Virus record (IMG/VR): IMGVR_UViG_3300006990_000119
Coordinates: 1-28,832 of that record
Source: a virus
DNA: 28,832 nt
Direction: 5' to 3' (one strand)
Shown: piece after piece, positions 1 to 7,812 of the stretch
Numbering within the stretch: position 1 is the first letter of the stretch
Layout: every line of letters starts with the position of its first letter
Made by a program: the position numbers and the translations under genes
The notes under the pieces: model-generated
Told to the model about the DNA's origin: nothing
Seen by the model: only the letters and a program-made list of their open reading frames with translations
The model's database searches: none

Positions 1-866
1 AGTACCATTGCCCATTCTAGTTTACTAGTGCCCAAGAAGTGCATTAAATCTTGTTTACCTTTTTCAAGCAACCCGTCATGTCCAAGAATAACAACTCTGC
101 GTAGTGCAAGATGCAGATCACACATGTTTTGACCGCCCATTGCCCACCCGTTAAAGTGTGCGTCCGGATACTGCTTAGGATCACTGAAGTGTTTCATTTG
201 CGTATACCAGTCATCTGCTTGTGCAAAGTTCTCTCCTTGCAGTACGTTTAAGAACTTGCAGTTACCATTACGATTCTTAATAAAGTACTCGTTGTTGTAC
301 TTTGTGCCATCTACAGCTTCTTGATATGAACTGATCTTACTTGCAGCACTGCCTTCTGGTGACCTGTCCACCCATGCTGGAATATCAAGTATCATTCCAT
401 AGTCCATAAATTCGTCCATCCAGCGTAGCACACCATCACGTTTCTTTTGTGCTTTTTGACAACCACTGCCTGCACGCCAGTCGCCTTCCCACTTTCCTTT
501 ACCAATTTGGAAACCGCCACTATCACCTAACAACCAACTAGTTTCTCTGTTGCGAACGCGGTACATATCTTCTCTGTACAGATCCTTTTCAAGATCCAAA
601 CTAGCATGTCCTGCACTGTGTAGGCTCCAATTGTACTGCCAAAGTCCTTCGGGTGCAAGCCAGTTAAGACTTTCTACACCGTGAGGTAATCCTTGTGGGA
701 TACGAGCAGGATCAATGTAAGGTGTGCCACTGGCTTTTAGATTTTCATCATAAGGCAGTAGACCTCTGCGTTGTCTGCCTACAAACAGTGCATAGAATGT
801 ACTCAGTGCTGGCAAAAACAAAGCATAGTCATTTTGATTTGCTGTTAGATTAGTTGGCAGTTCCAT
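1..866 (-). CDS. TGT/DpdA-like guanine transglycosylase, 3' end cut by window edge
   Basis: The frame opens with ATG at 866 and stays open to base 1 (288 residues seen, C-terminus missing). Several tRNA-guanine transglycosylase motifs appear in order: LLGDSGGFQ (residues 112-120, with the catalytic-type Asp115), LDIPAW (160-165), LNVLQG (206-211, like the VQG loop), GWAMGG (240-245) and HFLGT (276-280). TGT enzymes swap guanine for a 7-deazaguanine base in tRNA. The phage relatives called DpdA do this on DNA and protect it from restriction. A phage replication block favours the DNA role, but that is inference. The second active-site Asp region lies outside the window. The start overlaps the clamp stop as TAATG, so the two are probably translationally coupled. 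No queuosine-precursor genes (queC/D/E, folE) are visible here, so the base would come from the host or from elsewhere in the genome. Confidence 0.8.
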   Translation of the reverse strand, partial: MELPTNLTANQNDYALFLPALSTFYALFVGRQRRGLLPYDENLKASGTPYIDPARIPQGLPHGVESLNWLAPEGLWQYNWSLHSAGHASLDLEKDLYREDMYRVRNRETSWLLGDSGGFQIGKGKWEGDWRAGSGCQKAQKKRDGVLRWMDEFMDYGMILDIPAWVDRSPEGSAASKISSYQEAVDGTKYNNEYFIKNRNGNCKFLNVLQGENFAQADDWYTQMKHFSDPKQYPDAHFNGWAMGGQNMCDLHLALRRVVILGHDGLLEKGKQDLMHFLGTSKLEWAMV

Positions 867-1597
867 TACTTGCTCTGTGCTGGCAACAAGTAACGATATT
901 CTGCAAGTCCGCTGTCAACAACAATTTCAGCAACACCATCGTCACTTACTTTAAATGTTGTATCGCCGCCAAGACTTAGAATCTTGCTGACTTGCTCAAC
1001 GGGCCAAGCCCAACCACGTGTTACTTCACCTGCTACATCATGTTGGAATACAAAGTTACCAGCATGTGTACTATGGTCACCAAAATAAAACTTGAGGTTT
1101 TTGTCCTCTGTTTTAGCAATGAATGTAGTTTCTTCGCTATTAGCACTGATCATAAACTTAAAACGCTGAATGCTTGCTACTGTAGGCTCAAATTCAATGC
1201 CCCAGTTTACATCACGCATCTTAACAGTCTTAAGTTTTTCGTTAATGATCTCACTTGCCATAAAGCGATAATCATTCTTAAAGTCACCGCCGGCATTTTC
1301 AAAAGCAATACCAACTGGTACATTTTCACCGTTGCGCTCTTGTGTGTTAATACTAATGTTTGCGTTTTCTGCATACTCTGGAATACGCAGAATAACACCT
1401 AGTTTGTCCAAGTTAGGCATACCAAAAGTGCCCATAAACTCTGCTACTGGTGTCTTAGTTGTTGCTTGCAGGATAACACTACGGTCTTCTGCAAGTCCTT
1501 CAAAGGTTGTTGTTTCGTCTGTGCCTGTTACTTTAACAAGACTAATAAAGCCAAGCGAATGTGTGTGCTTGACGATGTCGAGTAGATAATCTTTCAT
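866..1597 (-). CDS. probable DNA polymerase sliding clamp (gp45-like)
   Basis: The protein has 243 residues, close to the roughly 228 of T4 gp45. The sequence alternates short beta-strands and a few helices as expected for a clamp. A segment around residues 52-75 (EFMGTFGMPNLDKLGVIL) resembles the 'DLNGFLGILSL' stretch of T4-type clamps. A gp45-type clamp is a trimeric ring that tethers polymerase to DNA and, in T4, also activates late transcription. Support comes from the polymerase gene a little upstream in the same direction, whose C-terminus ends in a clamp-binding-like tail. The clear Shine-Dalgarno AAGGA lies about 8 bases before ATG 1597, and a sigma70-like promoter sits just before it. 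Sequence similarity to T4 gp45 is weak by eye, so the call rests partly on context. Confidence 0.68.
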   Translation of the reverse strand: MKDYLLDIVKHTHSLGFISLVKVTGTDETTTFEGLAEDRSVILQATTKTPVAEFMGTFGMPNLDKLGVILRIPEYAENANISINTQERNGENVPVGIAFENAGGDFKNDYRFMASEIINEKLKTVKMRDVNWGIEFEPTVASIQRFKFMISANSEETTFIAKTEDKNLKFYFGDHSTHAGNFVFQHDVAGEVTRGWAWPVEQVSKILSLGGDTTFKVSDDGVAEIVVDSGLAEYRYLLPAQSK

Positions 1598-1626
1598 CGA
1601 AGTGTCCTTATGTTTATAATATTAGT

Positions 1627-1655
1627 ATTATATTTAGGTTTTGGGATAAAGTCAA
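1627..1655 (-). promoter_or_regulatory. sigma70-like promoter upstream of the clamp gene
   Basis: On the minus strand a -35 box TTGACT (1650-1655) is followed by a 17-base spacer and a perfect -10 box TATAAT (1627-1632). Transcription would start near 1620, leaving a leader of about 22 bases with the AAGGA ribosome site. This suggests early expression of the clamp and the TGT-like gene by the unmodified host polymerase. Confidence 0.65.
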
Positions 1656-1663
1656 GTAAAATA

Positions 1664-2578
1664 TTAAATATTTTTATCAATTGATACCAATGGTGCTGAA
1701 AGTTTTTGTGTAGTAAGGTTACCGGGCTTTTTGACAACCATCCAACTGTGTGTACCGTTGTCTGTGGAACCCGATGCTACTACATCAAATCCAATACTAT
1801 ATGCTAAAGTGCTCATTAGTTGTTTAGTGTTATAGCATCTATAAGTGTCAACACATAGATCCAAACTTGCTATTTGTTCGCAATCGTTGTATGTGAATAA
1901 AAAATGTCCGCCTGGAGCAAGTACATTAATAATTTCTTTCATTTCTTTCTTAATAGGATCAGTTGGCATAAATTCATATGTGCCGATGTTTACTGCAAGT
2001 CCTAGTTGACCGTCAGGAAGATCATCTATGTTCTTATAAAAAAACATACGCTTTTTACCAAAGAAAGAATTAAATTGACTTCTAACTTTTTCAGGATTTG
2101 TGGCATGTCCTTGATAAATGTATAATGGGTCACATGCAAGAAATTTATTAGTTAATTTTCCTGTACTAGGATTTAATTCAACTCCGGCATATTGCCAACT
2201 ACTATATCTGCCAATTTGCAAAGACAACTCATTAATGGCAGCTGGAGTATATGAATCTATTCTTTCTTGTATAATCTGTATGTCAACAACTTCTTGGTAG
2301 TTGTAGTAGTCTTTTTGTCGTATTTCATTTTCTTGTTTACGAAGTAACTTTGATGCTTCTTCGTTGACATGTGAGATTTGTTTATTATACTGATCTGCTA
2401 ACTCTTGCATCTCTTGCAAAATGTTAATAATAGATTTGTGGTTAGATTTGTCCTTCCACAGTAAAGATTGTTTTTCAAAAAACTCTTGTTTTTCGAGTAA
2501 ATTATCATTCGTCAGAAGAGACTCGCTGTTATTTTTTATTACAGATGATAATGCGATCATTTTATCTACGAGTTTCAT
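1664..2578 (-). CDS. coiled-coil protein with degenerate class I methyltransferase-like domain
   Basis: The protein has 304 residues. The first 110 or so are highly helical and charged (probable coiled coil around 60-110). The rest resembles the SAM-methyltransferase-like domains common in marine phages. The motif INVLAPGGHFLFTYNDCE near residues 215-235 matches the 'LRPGGxFLFTYND' core strand and turn. It is followed by a 'GFDVVASGS' strand and a C-terminal MVVKKP strand. I do not see a GxGxG SAM-binding loop, so activity is uncertain and the domain may be structural. ATG 2578 has a GGAG ribosome site, and a perfect T4-type late box lies 17 bases upstream, which points to late expression distinct from the polymerase gene next to it. 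The substrate is unknown. Confidence 0.55.
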   Translation of the reverse strand: MKLVDKMIALSSVIKNNSESLLTNDNLLEKQEFFEKQSLLWKDKSNHKSIINILQEMQELADQYNKQISHVNEEASKLLRKQENEIRQKDYYNYQEVVDIQIIQERIDSYTPAAINELSLQIGRYSSWQYAGVELNPSTGKLTNKFLACDPLYIYQGHATNPEKVRSQFNSFFGKKRMFFYKNIDDLPDGQLGLAVNIGTYEFMPTDPIKKEMKEIINVLAPGGHFLFTYNDCEQIASLDLCVDTYRCYNTKQLMSTLAYSIGFDVVASGSTDNGTHSWMVVKKPGNLTTQKLSAPLVSIDKNI

Positions 2579-2594
2579 TGACGTTCTCCAGTTG

Positions 2595-2602
2595 TATTTA
2601 TA
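2595..2602 (-). promoter_or_regulatory. T4-type late promoter box TATAAATA
   Basis: Exact minus-strand TATAAATA lies 17 bases upstream of ATG 2578, followed by CAACTGGAGAACG with the ribosome site. T4 late promoters consist of just this -10 element, recognised by gp55-programmed polymerase. It falls in the short gap after the polymerase gene start region's downstream partner, before the methyltransferase-like gene. Confidence 0.7.
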
Positions 2603-2610
2603 TGCGTATA

Positions 2611-5271
2611 TTACTCAAACGAGAATAAATCATCAAACGTGTTAGCAGTTTGCGTTGCTCCCTTAAGATCCCATTTGAGAACACTGAGCAAGTTGTCAAT
2701 CTTTTGATCTACAATAGTTGCTTCCATCAAACTGTCATCGAACGGAAGTTCTTTGAACCAAATTGGTAATTGCGTTTCATCTGTAGGATAACCAATGCTA
2801 GTCCAGCCCAGAGGATTACTTTTAAGTTTGCACACAATAGTTTTAGCACCGTCCATAATCTCACTGCTATACTTGTCACCGTTCATTTTGCGCATTGTAT
2901 TCCAATTCATTGCTGCTCTAACATGCCCGGGCATGTTTGCTTTGCCTAGTCTCTTTTCTTCTGCACTGTATTTGGTTAAGTTATTAACACGTTTCGGTGT
3001 ACCTTTTTCCCAGCCTGGGCGTTCGTGAAAATTATTTTTAAACTCTTTGATCTTTTCGATAATCTCTTCTCGCTGGCTACCAGTTAGTACATCTAATAAT
3101 AATTCGCTCATGAAGTCTTGCATAACCTTTGGAGTATCACTGCGCTTGAGATCCAGTCCCATTGCTTTTACTTTACCAGGCTTACCATCTGTGTCTAGTC
3201 TAAAACCTTCTAAGTCATATATCAGTGCCGCATAACGCTTCTTTGTGATATACAATCCTTTAGTTGCAACAATCTCTCTGCCGCCTTTGATGATCTCGCC
3301 ATTCTCACGCGGGCAATGAAAAGCACGTTCCATAAACACTGGAAACTCGTCGTTTACTTGGTCTGCAATTCCATCATAAAGTGCTGTAACAATTTCTTTT
3401 GTCCACTCTTGTCTGCCACTTTCTACTTCGTCTTTCATCATGGGCCATGCACTGAAGTACACACTATCAGTATCGCCATATACAATAGCATCTCCTACAT
3501 GATCTTCCTTTCCTGTAAGGAGACCATTAACTGTTTCAGCCATACGCTTGGAGATGCACCTTCCAGTAAGAGTTGTTGATTGCCCAATACGATGGTCAAA
3601 AAAACGACAACCTGGATTAAGAATAGCACCGTATAAACTATTAAGATTAATCTTCTTAACCAATTGTCGCTTATCCCAATATTCCACATCGCCTTGTTCA
3701 TCCTTTGCTTTTTTCAGTTCTTTTTGCATATCTTTACGCTCTGCGTACCACCGCTCTAGTAGTGCAGGGATGATACCTTTACGTTCATAAGTAAAGATAG
3801 TACCATTAGCACTTAGTGTCCACGGCTGATTACTATCAAACATAAGACGCCATACATCATATGCACTGAGCGTATCTTCATCACCGTTCTCCCAGTCAAT
3901 GGTAATCTCAGTGCCGCGCTCCATATTCATTACTGCTTGGTATTCTTTACTACCAAACTCTCCTTCCCATGCATCTGCAAATGACTTTTTATTTGCCATT
4001 TTTGTACGTACTGCATGTTCAGTCATTGTTTGTCGGAGTTGTCCAACAACAGTTTCTGGACCCATATTAAGTGCGCGAATCACACTAGGATACAGACTGT
4101 TAATATCAATAGCACCAATCCAGTCATGCAATCCTTTTTTAGGATATGCCACATAAGCACCTGCTGCTGTAGTGCTTTCACCGTCTCTGTTTTTACGATT
4201 AGGAACAACCATACCGCGAGCATGTGCATCATTAATGATAGCCTGCTCTGTTACAGCAACAGCACCCATAGTAGTCATAAGCAACACTGTGTTTTCATGT
4301 GCCAACACATTACTTAGGTCAATAAAGCGTAGTTTCTTATCTAGTTTGTTTAGCAGTGCAGTATCTTGTCTGTTATAGTCAATGAACTTTTCAAAGTCCT
4401 GATTATATAACTGATCAAGTGTGCCTTCATATGCAACTTTACGTTCATCTAGTTCATGTTCACCGATAGCATCCAATGTATAACTATGACGCTCTTCGTA
4501 TGTGTATTTGCGATACAATTGCATATAGTCTAAGTGTACACGACCTACTAGGTCAAATGTAACACTTTCTTTACCAAAGCGTTCAAATGTGCGTTTCTTA
4601 GGCAACTGTCCAAACAAACACCATTTACGATTATCATCTTTACTAAGCACTCGAGTGATACGATTTACAGTGTACGGAATATCATATCCTTCGCTGTTCC
4701 ATCCACTTACAATGTCTGCATCTTCTAACAAGTCTAAGAAAACTTCAAGCATTTCTGCTTCGCTTGTAAACAAGTAAGTATTATCGAAACGCTTGCATAA
4801 GTCAGTAGCAGTTTCCATTGTCATACCACCTGGTGGAATAGCCAATGTTACAAGTTGATCTGTCCAGTCTAAGTATATTGAGATTGCTGTAATAGGATTA
4901 AAAGGATCCTCAGGACTACTATAGCCCTTCTCTTTGTGAAAGTCTACTTCAATATCGAAAAAAGCAGTTTGCAGTTTAGGAGCATCTGCACCAAGATAGT
5001 TATCTGCTAAACAACGAAACACAGGATTAATATCACTTTCCCATATACCTTTGCCGCCTTGAATCTTCAGTTCACGCTGGAACTCTTTGCGATTGCGTGT
5101 ACTAAATCTGCTTACTGGCTTATCATAGATAGTTTTGTATTTTCCACGTGGATCATCATAATAAAACACATAGTTAGCAGGATACTCACGATATTCTCGT
5201 TTACCATCTACACGTTCAACTACATGAATACGATCATGTTCTCTATCAAAATATGCGTCTACGTAACTCAT
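2611..5271 (-). CDS. 43: family-B DNA polymerase (T4 gp43-like)
   Basis: The protein has 886 residues, close to the 898 of T4 gp43. All exonuclease and polymerase motifs are present: Exo I FFDIEVD (104-110), Exo II GWNSEGYDIPY (190-200), Exo III YNRQDTALL (299-307), Pol A DINSLYPSVIRALNMGPET (389-407), Pol B KKINLNSLYGA (540-549) and Pol C YGDTDSVYF (598-606). The enzyme should have both 5'-3' polymerase and 3'-5' proofreading activity. The C-terminus NTFDDLFSFE resembles the T4 tail 'ASLDFLFG' that binds the sliding clamp. ATG 5271 overlaps the upstream stop as ATGA, so it is translationally coupled to the small membrane protein before it. No intein or split is seen. Confidence 0.97.
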   Translation of the reverse strand: MSYVDAYFDREHDRIHVVERVDGKREYREYPANYVFYYDDPRGKYKTIYDKPVSRFSTRNRKEFQRELKIQGGKGIWESDINPVFRCLADNYLGADAPKLQTAFFDIEVDFHKEKGYSSPEDPFNPITAISIYLDWTDQLVTLAIPPGGMTMETATDLCKRFDNTYLFTSEAEMLEVFLDLLEDADIVSGWNSEGYDIPYTVNRITRVLSKDDNRKWCLFGQLPKKRTFERFGKESVTFDLVGRVHLDYMQLYRKYTYEERHSYTLDAIGEHELDERKVAYEGTLDQLYNQDFEKFIDYNRQDTALLNKLDKKLRFIDLSNVLAHENTVLLMTTMGAVAVTEQAIINDAHARGMVVPNRKNRDGESTTAAGAYVAYPKKGLHDWIGAIDINSLYPSVIRALNMGPETVVGQLRQTMTEHAVRTKMANKKSFADAWEGEFGSKEYQAVMNMERGTEITIDWENGDEDTLSAYDVWRLMFDSNQPWTLSANGTIFTYERKGIIPALLERWYAERKDMQKELKKAKDEQGDVEYWDKRQLVKKINLNSLYGAILNPGCRFFDHRIGQSTTLTGRCISKRMAETVNGLLTGKEDHVGDAIVYGDTDSVYFSAWPMMKDEVESGRQEWTKEIVTALYDGIADQVNDEFPVFMERAFHCPRENGEIIKGGREIVATKGLYITKKRYAALIYDLEGFRLDTDGKPGKVKAMGLDLKRSDTPKVMQDFMSELLLDVLTGSQREEIIEKIKEFKNNFHERPGWEKGTPKRVNNLTKYSAEEKRLGKANMPGHVRAAMNWNTMRKMNGDKYSSEIMDGAKTIVCKLKSNPLGWTSIGYPTDETQLPIWFKELPFDDSLMEATIVDQKIDNLLSVLKWDLKGATQTANTFDDLFSFE

Positions 5272-5528
5272 TTTCTACCTTTGTACCATTTTGCTATACC
5301 CCAGACACTCATTACAGCCCAAAATATCTCTAGTGTTATGTTAGCAAGAACTGGCTTAAAATACAAGTTAATTCCTAACAATATTGCTACTACTAGGTTA
5401 AAGAAACTGTACCAAAAACCTTTAGCATCTACTCTATCTGTTTGTAGAGCCCAGTAAGTACCAACCAGTAATAACATACCGCATTGTCCTACTACGTCAC
5501 TCCAATGTAATGTATAATAATCTACCAT
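5268..5528 (-). CDS. small membrane protein, CBU_0592-like
   Basis: 86 residues from ATG 5528. A longer reading to 5615 is possible but would run deep into the upstream gene, so I chose the internal ATG, which overlaps the upstream stop by 7 bases. There are three hydrophobic segments (about 11-28, 38-57 and 62-80). The pattern GQCGMLLLVGTYWALQ, then WYSFFNLVVAILLGINLYF, then LEIFWAVMSVWGIAKW matches the short CBU_0592-type membrane domain found in bacteria, whose function is unknown. The gene sits directly before the polymerase with an ATGA overlap. A role in the envelope is inferred from topology only. Confidence 0.65.
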   Translation of the reverse strand: MVDYYTLHWSDVVGQCGMLLLVGTYWALQTDRVDAKGFWYSFFNLVVAILLGINLYFKPVLANITLEIFWAVMSVWGIAKWYKGRK

Positions 5529-5803
5529 AATCCTGCGGCTACTCCATAACCAAAAACGTTGATACAAGCAAAGTATCCTGTTAGTAACATAATCCAAGCG
5601 GCACCTCTGCGCCAACTTGCATATAATTGTGTTACACTTCCTACAAAAAATGCAGGGTATACCACTAGCATATTGGGATCGTCTGCGTTAACTGCTAGTG
5701 TCAGACTTGCATATACAGTGAATAAGAAACTTATTAGTTCAAAGTAAAATGCAATACTATCACTGCGATAACTGTTTACCCAAAATTGTTTTACACTGCT
5801 CAT
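5522..5803 (-). CDS. small multi-pass membrane protein, unknown function
   Basis: 93 residues from ATG 5803, chosen because it forms a classic ATGA overlap with the preceding nucleosidase-like gene; the longer reading to 5851 would overlap it by 50 bases. Three hydrophobic stretches are visible (about 14-36, 44-58 and 67-88), joined by short loops with an SWRRGAAW motif. I recognise the general look of a small marine-phage membrane protein but no characterised family. It lies in a tight four-gene run (nucleosidase, two membrane proteins, polymerase) with overlapping starts and stops. Confidence 0.7.
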   Translation of the reverse strand: MSSVKQFWVNSYRSDSIAFYFELISFLFTVYASLTLAVNADDPNMLVVYPAFFVGSVTQLYASWRRGAAWIMLLTGYFACINVFGYGVAAGLW

Positions 5804-6366
5804 AGTACTGACAAGAAGTCCCTTACGCCATTGGCAACATTTTGTTCCCATATGTCTGCTTGATGCGGTGTACCTACATAATCTGTTACATACTTGTAGC
5901 AGTCAAACCATACATTCATACGTTTGCAAACACTTGCAATAGCGTATGCTTCCATATCTACAATATCAATATTGTTATCTACAAGCCACGGTTCAAGTTC
6001 ATGTACAAACTGATCGCCGGTGCCTACAGTAAGTCCATGCGTCATGTCTGCACTAAACTCTAGATAGTTATAACCTGCTTCAAAAGGTGTAACACCTCTT
6101 GGTGCTTGTGGTTCTGCGTTCATGTCTCGTTGTACAAAACGTGTAACACGATGCAACCCTGTTAGCTCTTTGTTGCAACTACCCGCAGTGCCATAGTTAA
6201 CCACACGAGGGTGGAAGCCTAAACTATTTGCTTCCATGATTGCTTGTGCAGTTGCTACAGCAGCGTTGACTTTGCCAACGCCAGTATAGATTACTTTGTA
6301 GTTCTTAGGTGCTTGTTTGTATGGAAGTTCGGCTTCCAGTGCAACTAACAATATGCGATATTGCAT
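5800..6366 (-). CDS. MTA/SAH-nucleosidase-like phosphorylase-superfamily enzyme
   Basis: The 188-residue protein belongs to the PNP/UDP phosphorylase superfamily. Visible motifs are LVALEAELP (7-15, with the Glu11 typical of MTA/SAH nucleosidase), YTGVGKVNAAVAT (27-39), YGTAGSC (58-64), VDMEAYAIA (136-144, ribose-binding Met-Glu) and VTDYVG (160-165, with a candidate catalytic Asp162). Such enzymes remove adenine from methylthioadenosine or S-adenosylhomocysteine, or cleave other nucleosides. At 188 residues it is shorter than the usual 230 or so, with loops trimmed. Its place beside the replication genes suggests nucleotide salvage, or relief of methyltransferase product inhibition (inference). 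It starts one base after the stop of the DsbA-like gene. Confidence 0.8.
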   Translation of the reverse strand: MQYRILLVALEAELPYKQAPKNYKVIYTGVGKVNAAVATAQAIMEANSLGFHPRVVNYGTAGSCNKELTGLHRVTRFVQRDMNAEPQAPRGVTPFEAGYNYLEFSADMTHGLTVGTGDQFVHELEPWLVDNNIDIVDMEAYAIASVCKRMNVWFDCYKYVTDYVGTPHQADIWEQNVANGVRDFLSVL

Positions 6367-6627
6367 TTAGATCTTGCCAACTGTAGCAAGAATTGTTTCC
6401 AGTGTTTCATGGTCTTCGCTTGCTTTGTCAAAATCTGCTTTGTATGCTGTGCGTACTGCTTTTTTAAGTACAGCAGGCTTGATCTGCATTTCTTCTGCAA
6501 TTGCTTTTACAGTGTCGTTTAGACCTTCATTAAGGTCATCAACTTCCTGCATTACAGTAAGTCCTTCGTTTACTAGTTGTGTTAATTTTGCTTTTTCTTC
6601 ACTCGAAAAAATACGTGCGCCACTCAT
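6367..6627 (-). CDS. DsbA-like double-stranded-DNA-binding protein
   Basis: 86 residues from ATG 6627, which has a strong AAGGAG site 8 bases upstream; an upstream in-frame start at 6702 would lie inside the previous gene. The protein is all helical and charged. A coiled N-terminal half (VNEGLTVMQEVDDLNEG) is followed by a KAIAEEMQIKPAVLKKAVR helix-turn-helix-like part and a final helix. Size and pattern resemble T4 DsbA, which binds late promoters, and similar small proteins in marine T4-like phages. The match is by pattern only. A sigma70-like promoter precedes it, giving an early operon with the nucleosidase, membrane proteins and polymerase. Confidence 0.6.
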   Translation of the reverse strand: MSGARIFSSEEKAKLTQLVNEGLTVMQEVDDLNEGLNDTVKAIAEEMQIKPAVLKKAVRTAYKADFDKASEDHETLETILATVGKI

Positions 6628-6661
6628 GTGAGTACTCCTTGATATATCTTTATTAGTGTTT

Positions 6662-6690
6662 AGTATACTACTTAATACCTTGTGCGTCAA
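6662..6690 (-). promoter_or_regulatory. sigma70-like promoter before the DsbA-like/polymerase operon
   Basis: Minus strand: TTGACG (6685-6690), 17-base spacer, TATACT (6662-6667). It lies in the last codons of the upstream membrane-protein gene. Transcription would start near 6655, about 28 bases before ATG 6627. It separates an early replication operon from the late-type membrane module upstream. Confidence 0.6.
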
Positions 6691-7135
6691 GCACAAAATC
6701 ATAACTTTCGTAGTTACCTTTGTTTAATGGTCCGCCATATCCACTTGGAGGGAGACTGCCCTTCATTTGTTGTGGTATACCTTTTGCAGATCGTTGTTTT
6801 GCATTTTCTAATGCTTGCTTGTTTTCTTCTGTGTTTAATATGCGAACATTTTTCGGACGATCTTCTTTTGGCTGTATAATCCATACAAATATAAACTGTT
6901 CATTAGGATCGTTAGTGTGTGCCAAATATAAACTTTCATCAGGTATAGTTTGGAATATTGGATAACCGAGTATATCAGTTACAGTCTTGTACGTACTAAA
7001 AACACATACAAGAGCAACAGGAATAACTAACATCATAACAAATAAATTTCTAGCAAAATGGATACCAATGCCCAACACAATTAATGTTAGTATAAGAACA
7101 CTTACAAACAGCGGTAGTAAACTAAAATCAAACAT
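6668..7135 (-). CDS. two-TM membrane protein of the channel module
   Basis: 155 residues. Two adjoining hydrophobic segments (about 5-26 and 30-48) precede a soluble, Pro/Gly-rich C-terminal part (about 55-155) with a QFIFVWIIQP strand. The C-terminus would lie on one side of the membrane. I recognise no family. The gene is the last of a four-gene run with the ExbD/MotB-like and MotA/ExbB-like genes. Its ATG overlaps the preceding stop by one base (TAATG) and is served by an AGAGGAG site within the end of that gene, so it is probably made in fixed ratio with them. I infer a role as a third component of the same membrane complex. Confidence 0.75.
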   Translation of the reverse strand: MFDFSLLPLFVSVLILTLIVLGIGIHFARNLFVMMLVIPVALVCVFSTYKTVTDILGYPIFQTIPDESLYLAHTNDPNEQFIFVWIIQPKEDRPKNVRILNTEENKQALENAKQRSAKGIPQQMKGSLPPSGYGGPLNKGNYESYDFVLDAQGIK

Positions 7136-7812
7136 TAGTTTCTCCTCTGATGAGAAAAGTGTCTCGGTCTAGTTATAATTTCATGTCTTACTTTGTCAGA
7201 TGATACAAAGTCTCCATTGTCATCTAATGTAAAGTTAACTAAAGTAATTTGTTGTCCGCGCTCGTTATATGTAAATTTATCAACAACAGTTTCAATATAA
7301 GGATTTACTTTTATAAGTGTAAATTCTATCCAACCAGTAGTATTGATTGGGCGTTCGCCTGCTTCTATTTGATCTATAGGATAATTTCGACTATACACTT
7401 GTGCCATTACTTTGTATTCTCCTGGCACAGTTCCTCGCAGAGTAACAACTTCTCTGTTTATCATAATTGTTTTTTTAATTGGCTTGCCTGCCGTTTGTGA
7501 TTCTACAAACTCGATCACATCGCTCGAATGACCTAGATCATCTCTTTCTAGGTGCATGAGTCCGCCTTCTCTTGCATTAAAATTAATTAAATTGCCTGCA
7601 GGATCCTTAACCCATATGTCAATATCATCATTTAGTTCAGGATCCCATTCCATAACAAGCAACCATTCCGCTTTACTTGGAACATCGGAATTTTTTGCAA
7701 CTGGATTAATAAGAATAAAAGCAATCATGAATAGGTAAACAAATCCAATCAGAAGATTGAATAATAAATCAGTAAAGCCAATGCTGCTCTTATATCTACT
7801 TCTGTCTTTCAT
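7135..7812 (-). CDS. ExbD/MotB-like protein with DUF2135/YfaP-like periplasmic domain
   Basis: 225 residues from ATG 7812, which has an AGGAAG site; a TTG one codon earlier is less likely. A short basic cytoplasmic head is followed by one transmembrane segment (about 14-36, GFTDLLFNLLIGFVYLFM). Its Asp15 sits where ExbD, TolR and MotB carry their essential proton-binding Asp. The periplasmic part has DIDIWVKDPAGNLINFN, a later ERDDLG and PGEYKVMAQVYSRN, which match the 'DxDLxVxDPxG ... RDD ... PGxYxV' pattern of DUF2135/YfaP-type beta-sandwich domains. No OmpA-like peptidoglycan-binding domain is seen. The MotA/ExbB-like gene lies just upstream in the same run, which strongly supports a channel pair. 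Confidence 0.72.
   Translation of the reverse strand: MKDRSRYKSSIGFTDLLFNLLIGFVYLFMIAFILINPVAKNSDVPSKAEWLLVMEWDPELNDDIDIWVKDPAGNLINFNAREGGLMHLERDDLGHSSDVIEFVESQTAGKPIKKTIMINREVVTLRGTVPGEYKVMAQVYSRNYPIDQIEAGERPINTTGWIEFTLIKVNPYIETVVDKFTYNERGQQITLVNFTLDDNGDFVSSDKVRHEIITRPRHFSHQRRN

Noticed and set aside
2795-4777. Several plus-strand open frames of 60-100 codons opposite the DNA polymerase.
   Set aside because: They mirror the polymerase coding frame, have no ribosome sites and encode low-complexity, Ser/Cys-rich products without recognisable domains.
5268-5615. A possible programmed frameshift or fusion between the two small membrane genes.
   Set aside because: Each has its own ATG at a natural overlap, and no slippery heptamer is seen at the junction.
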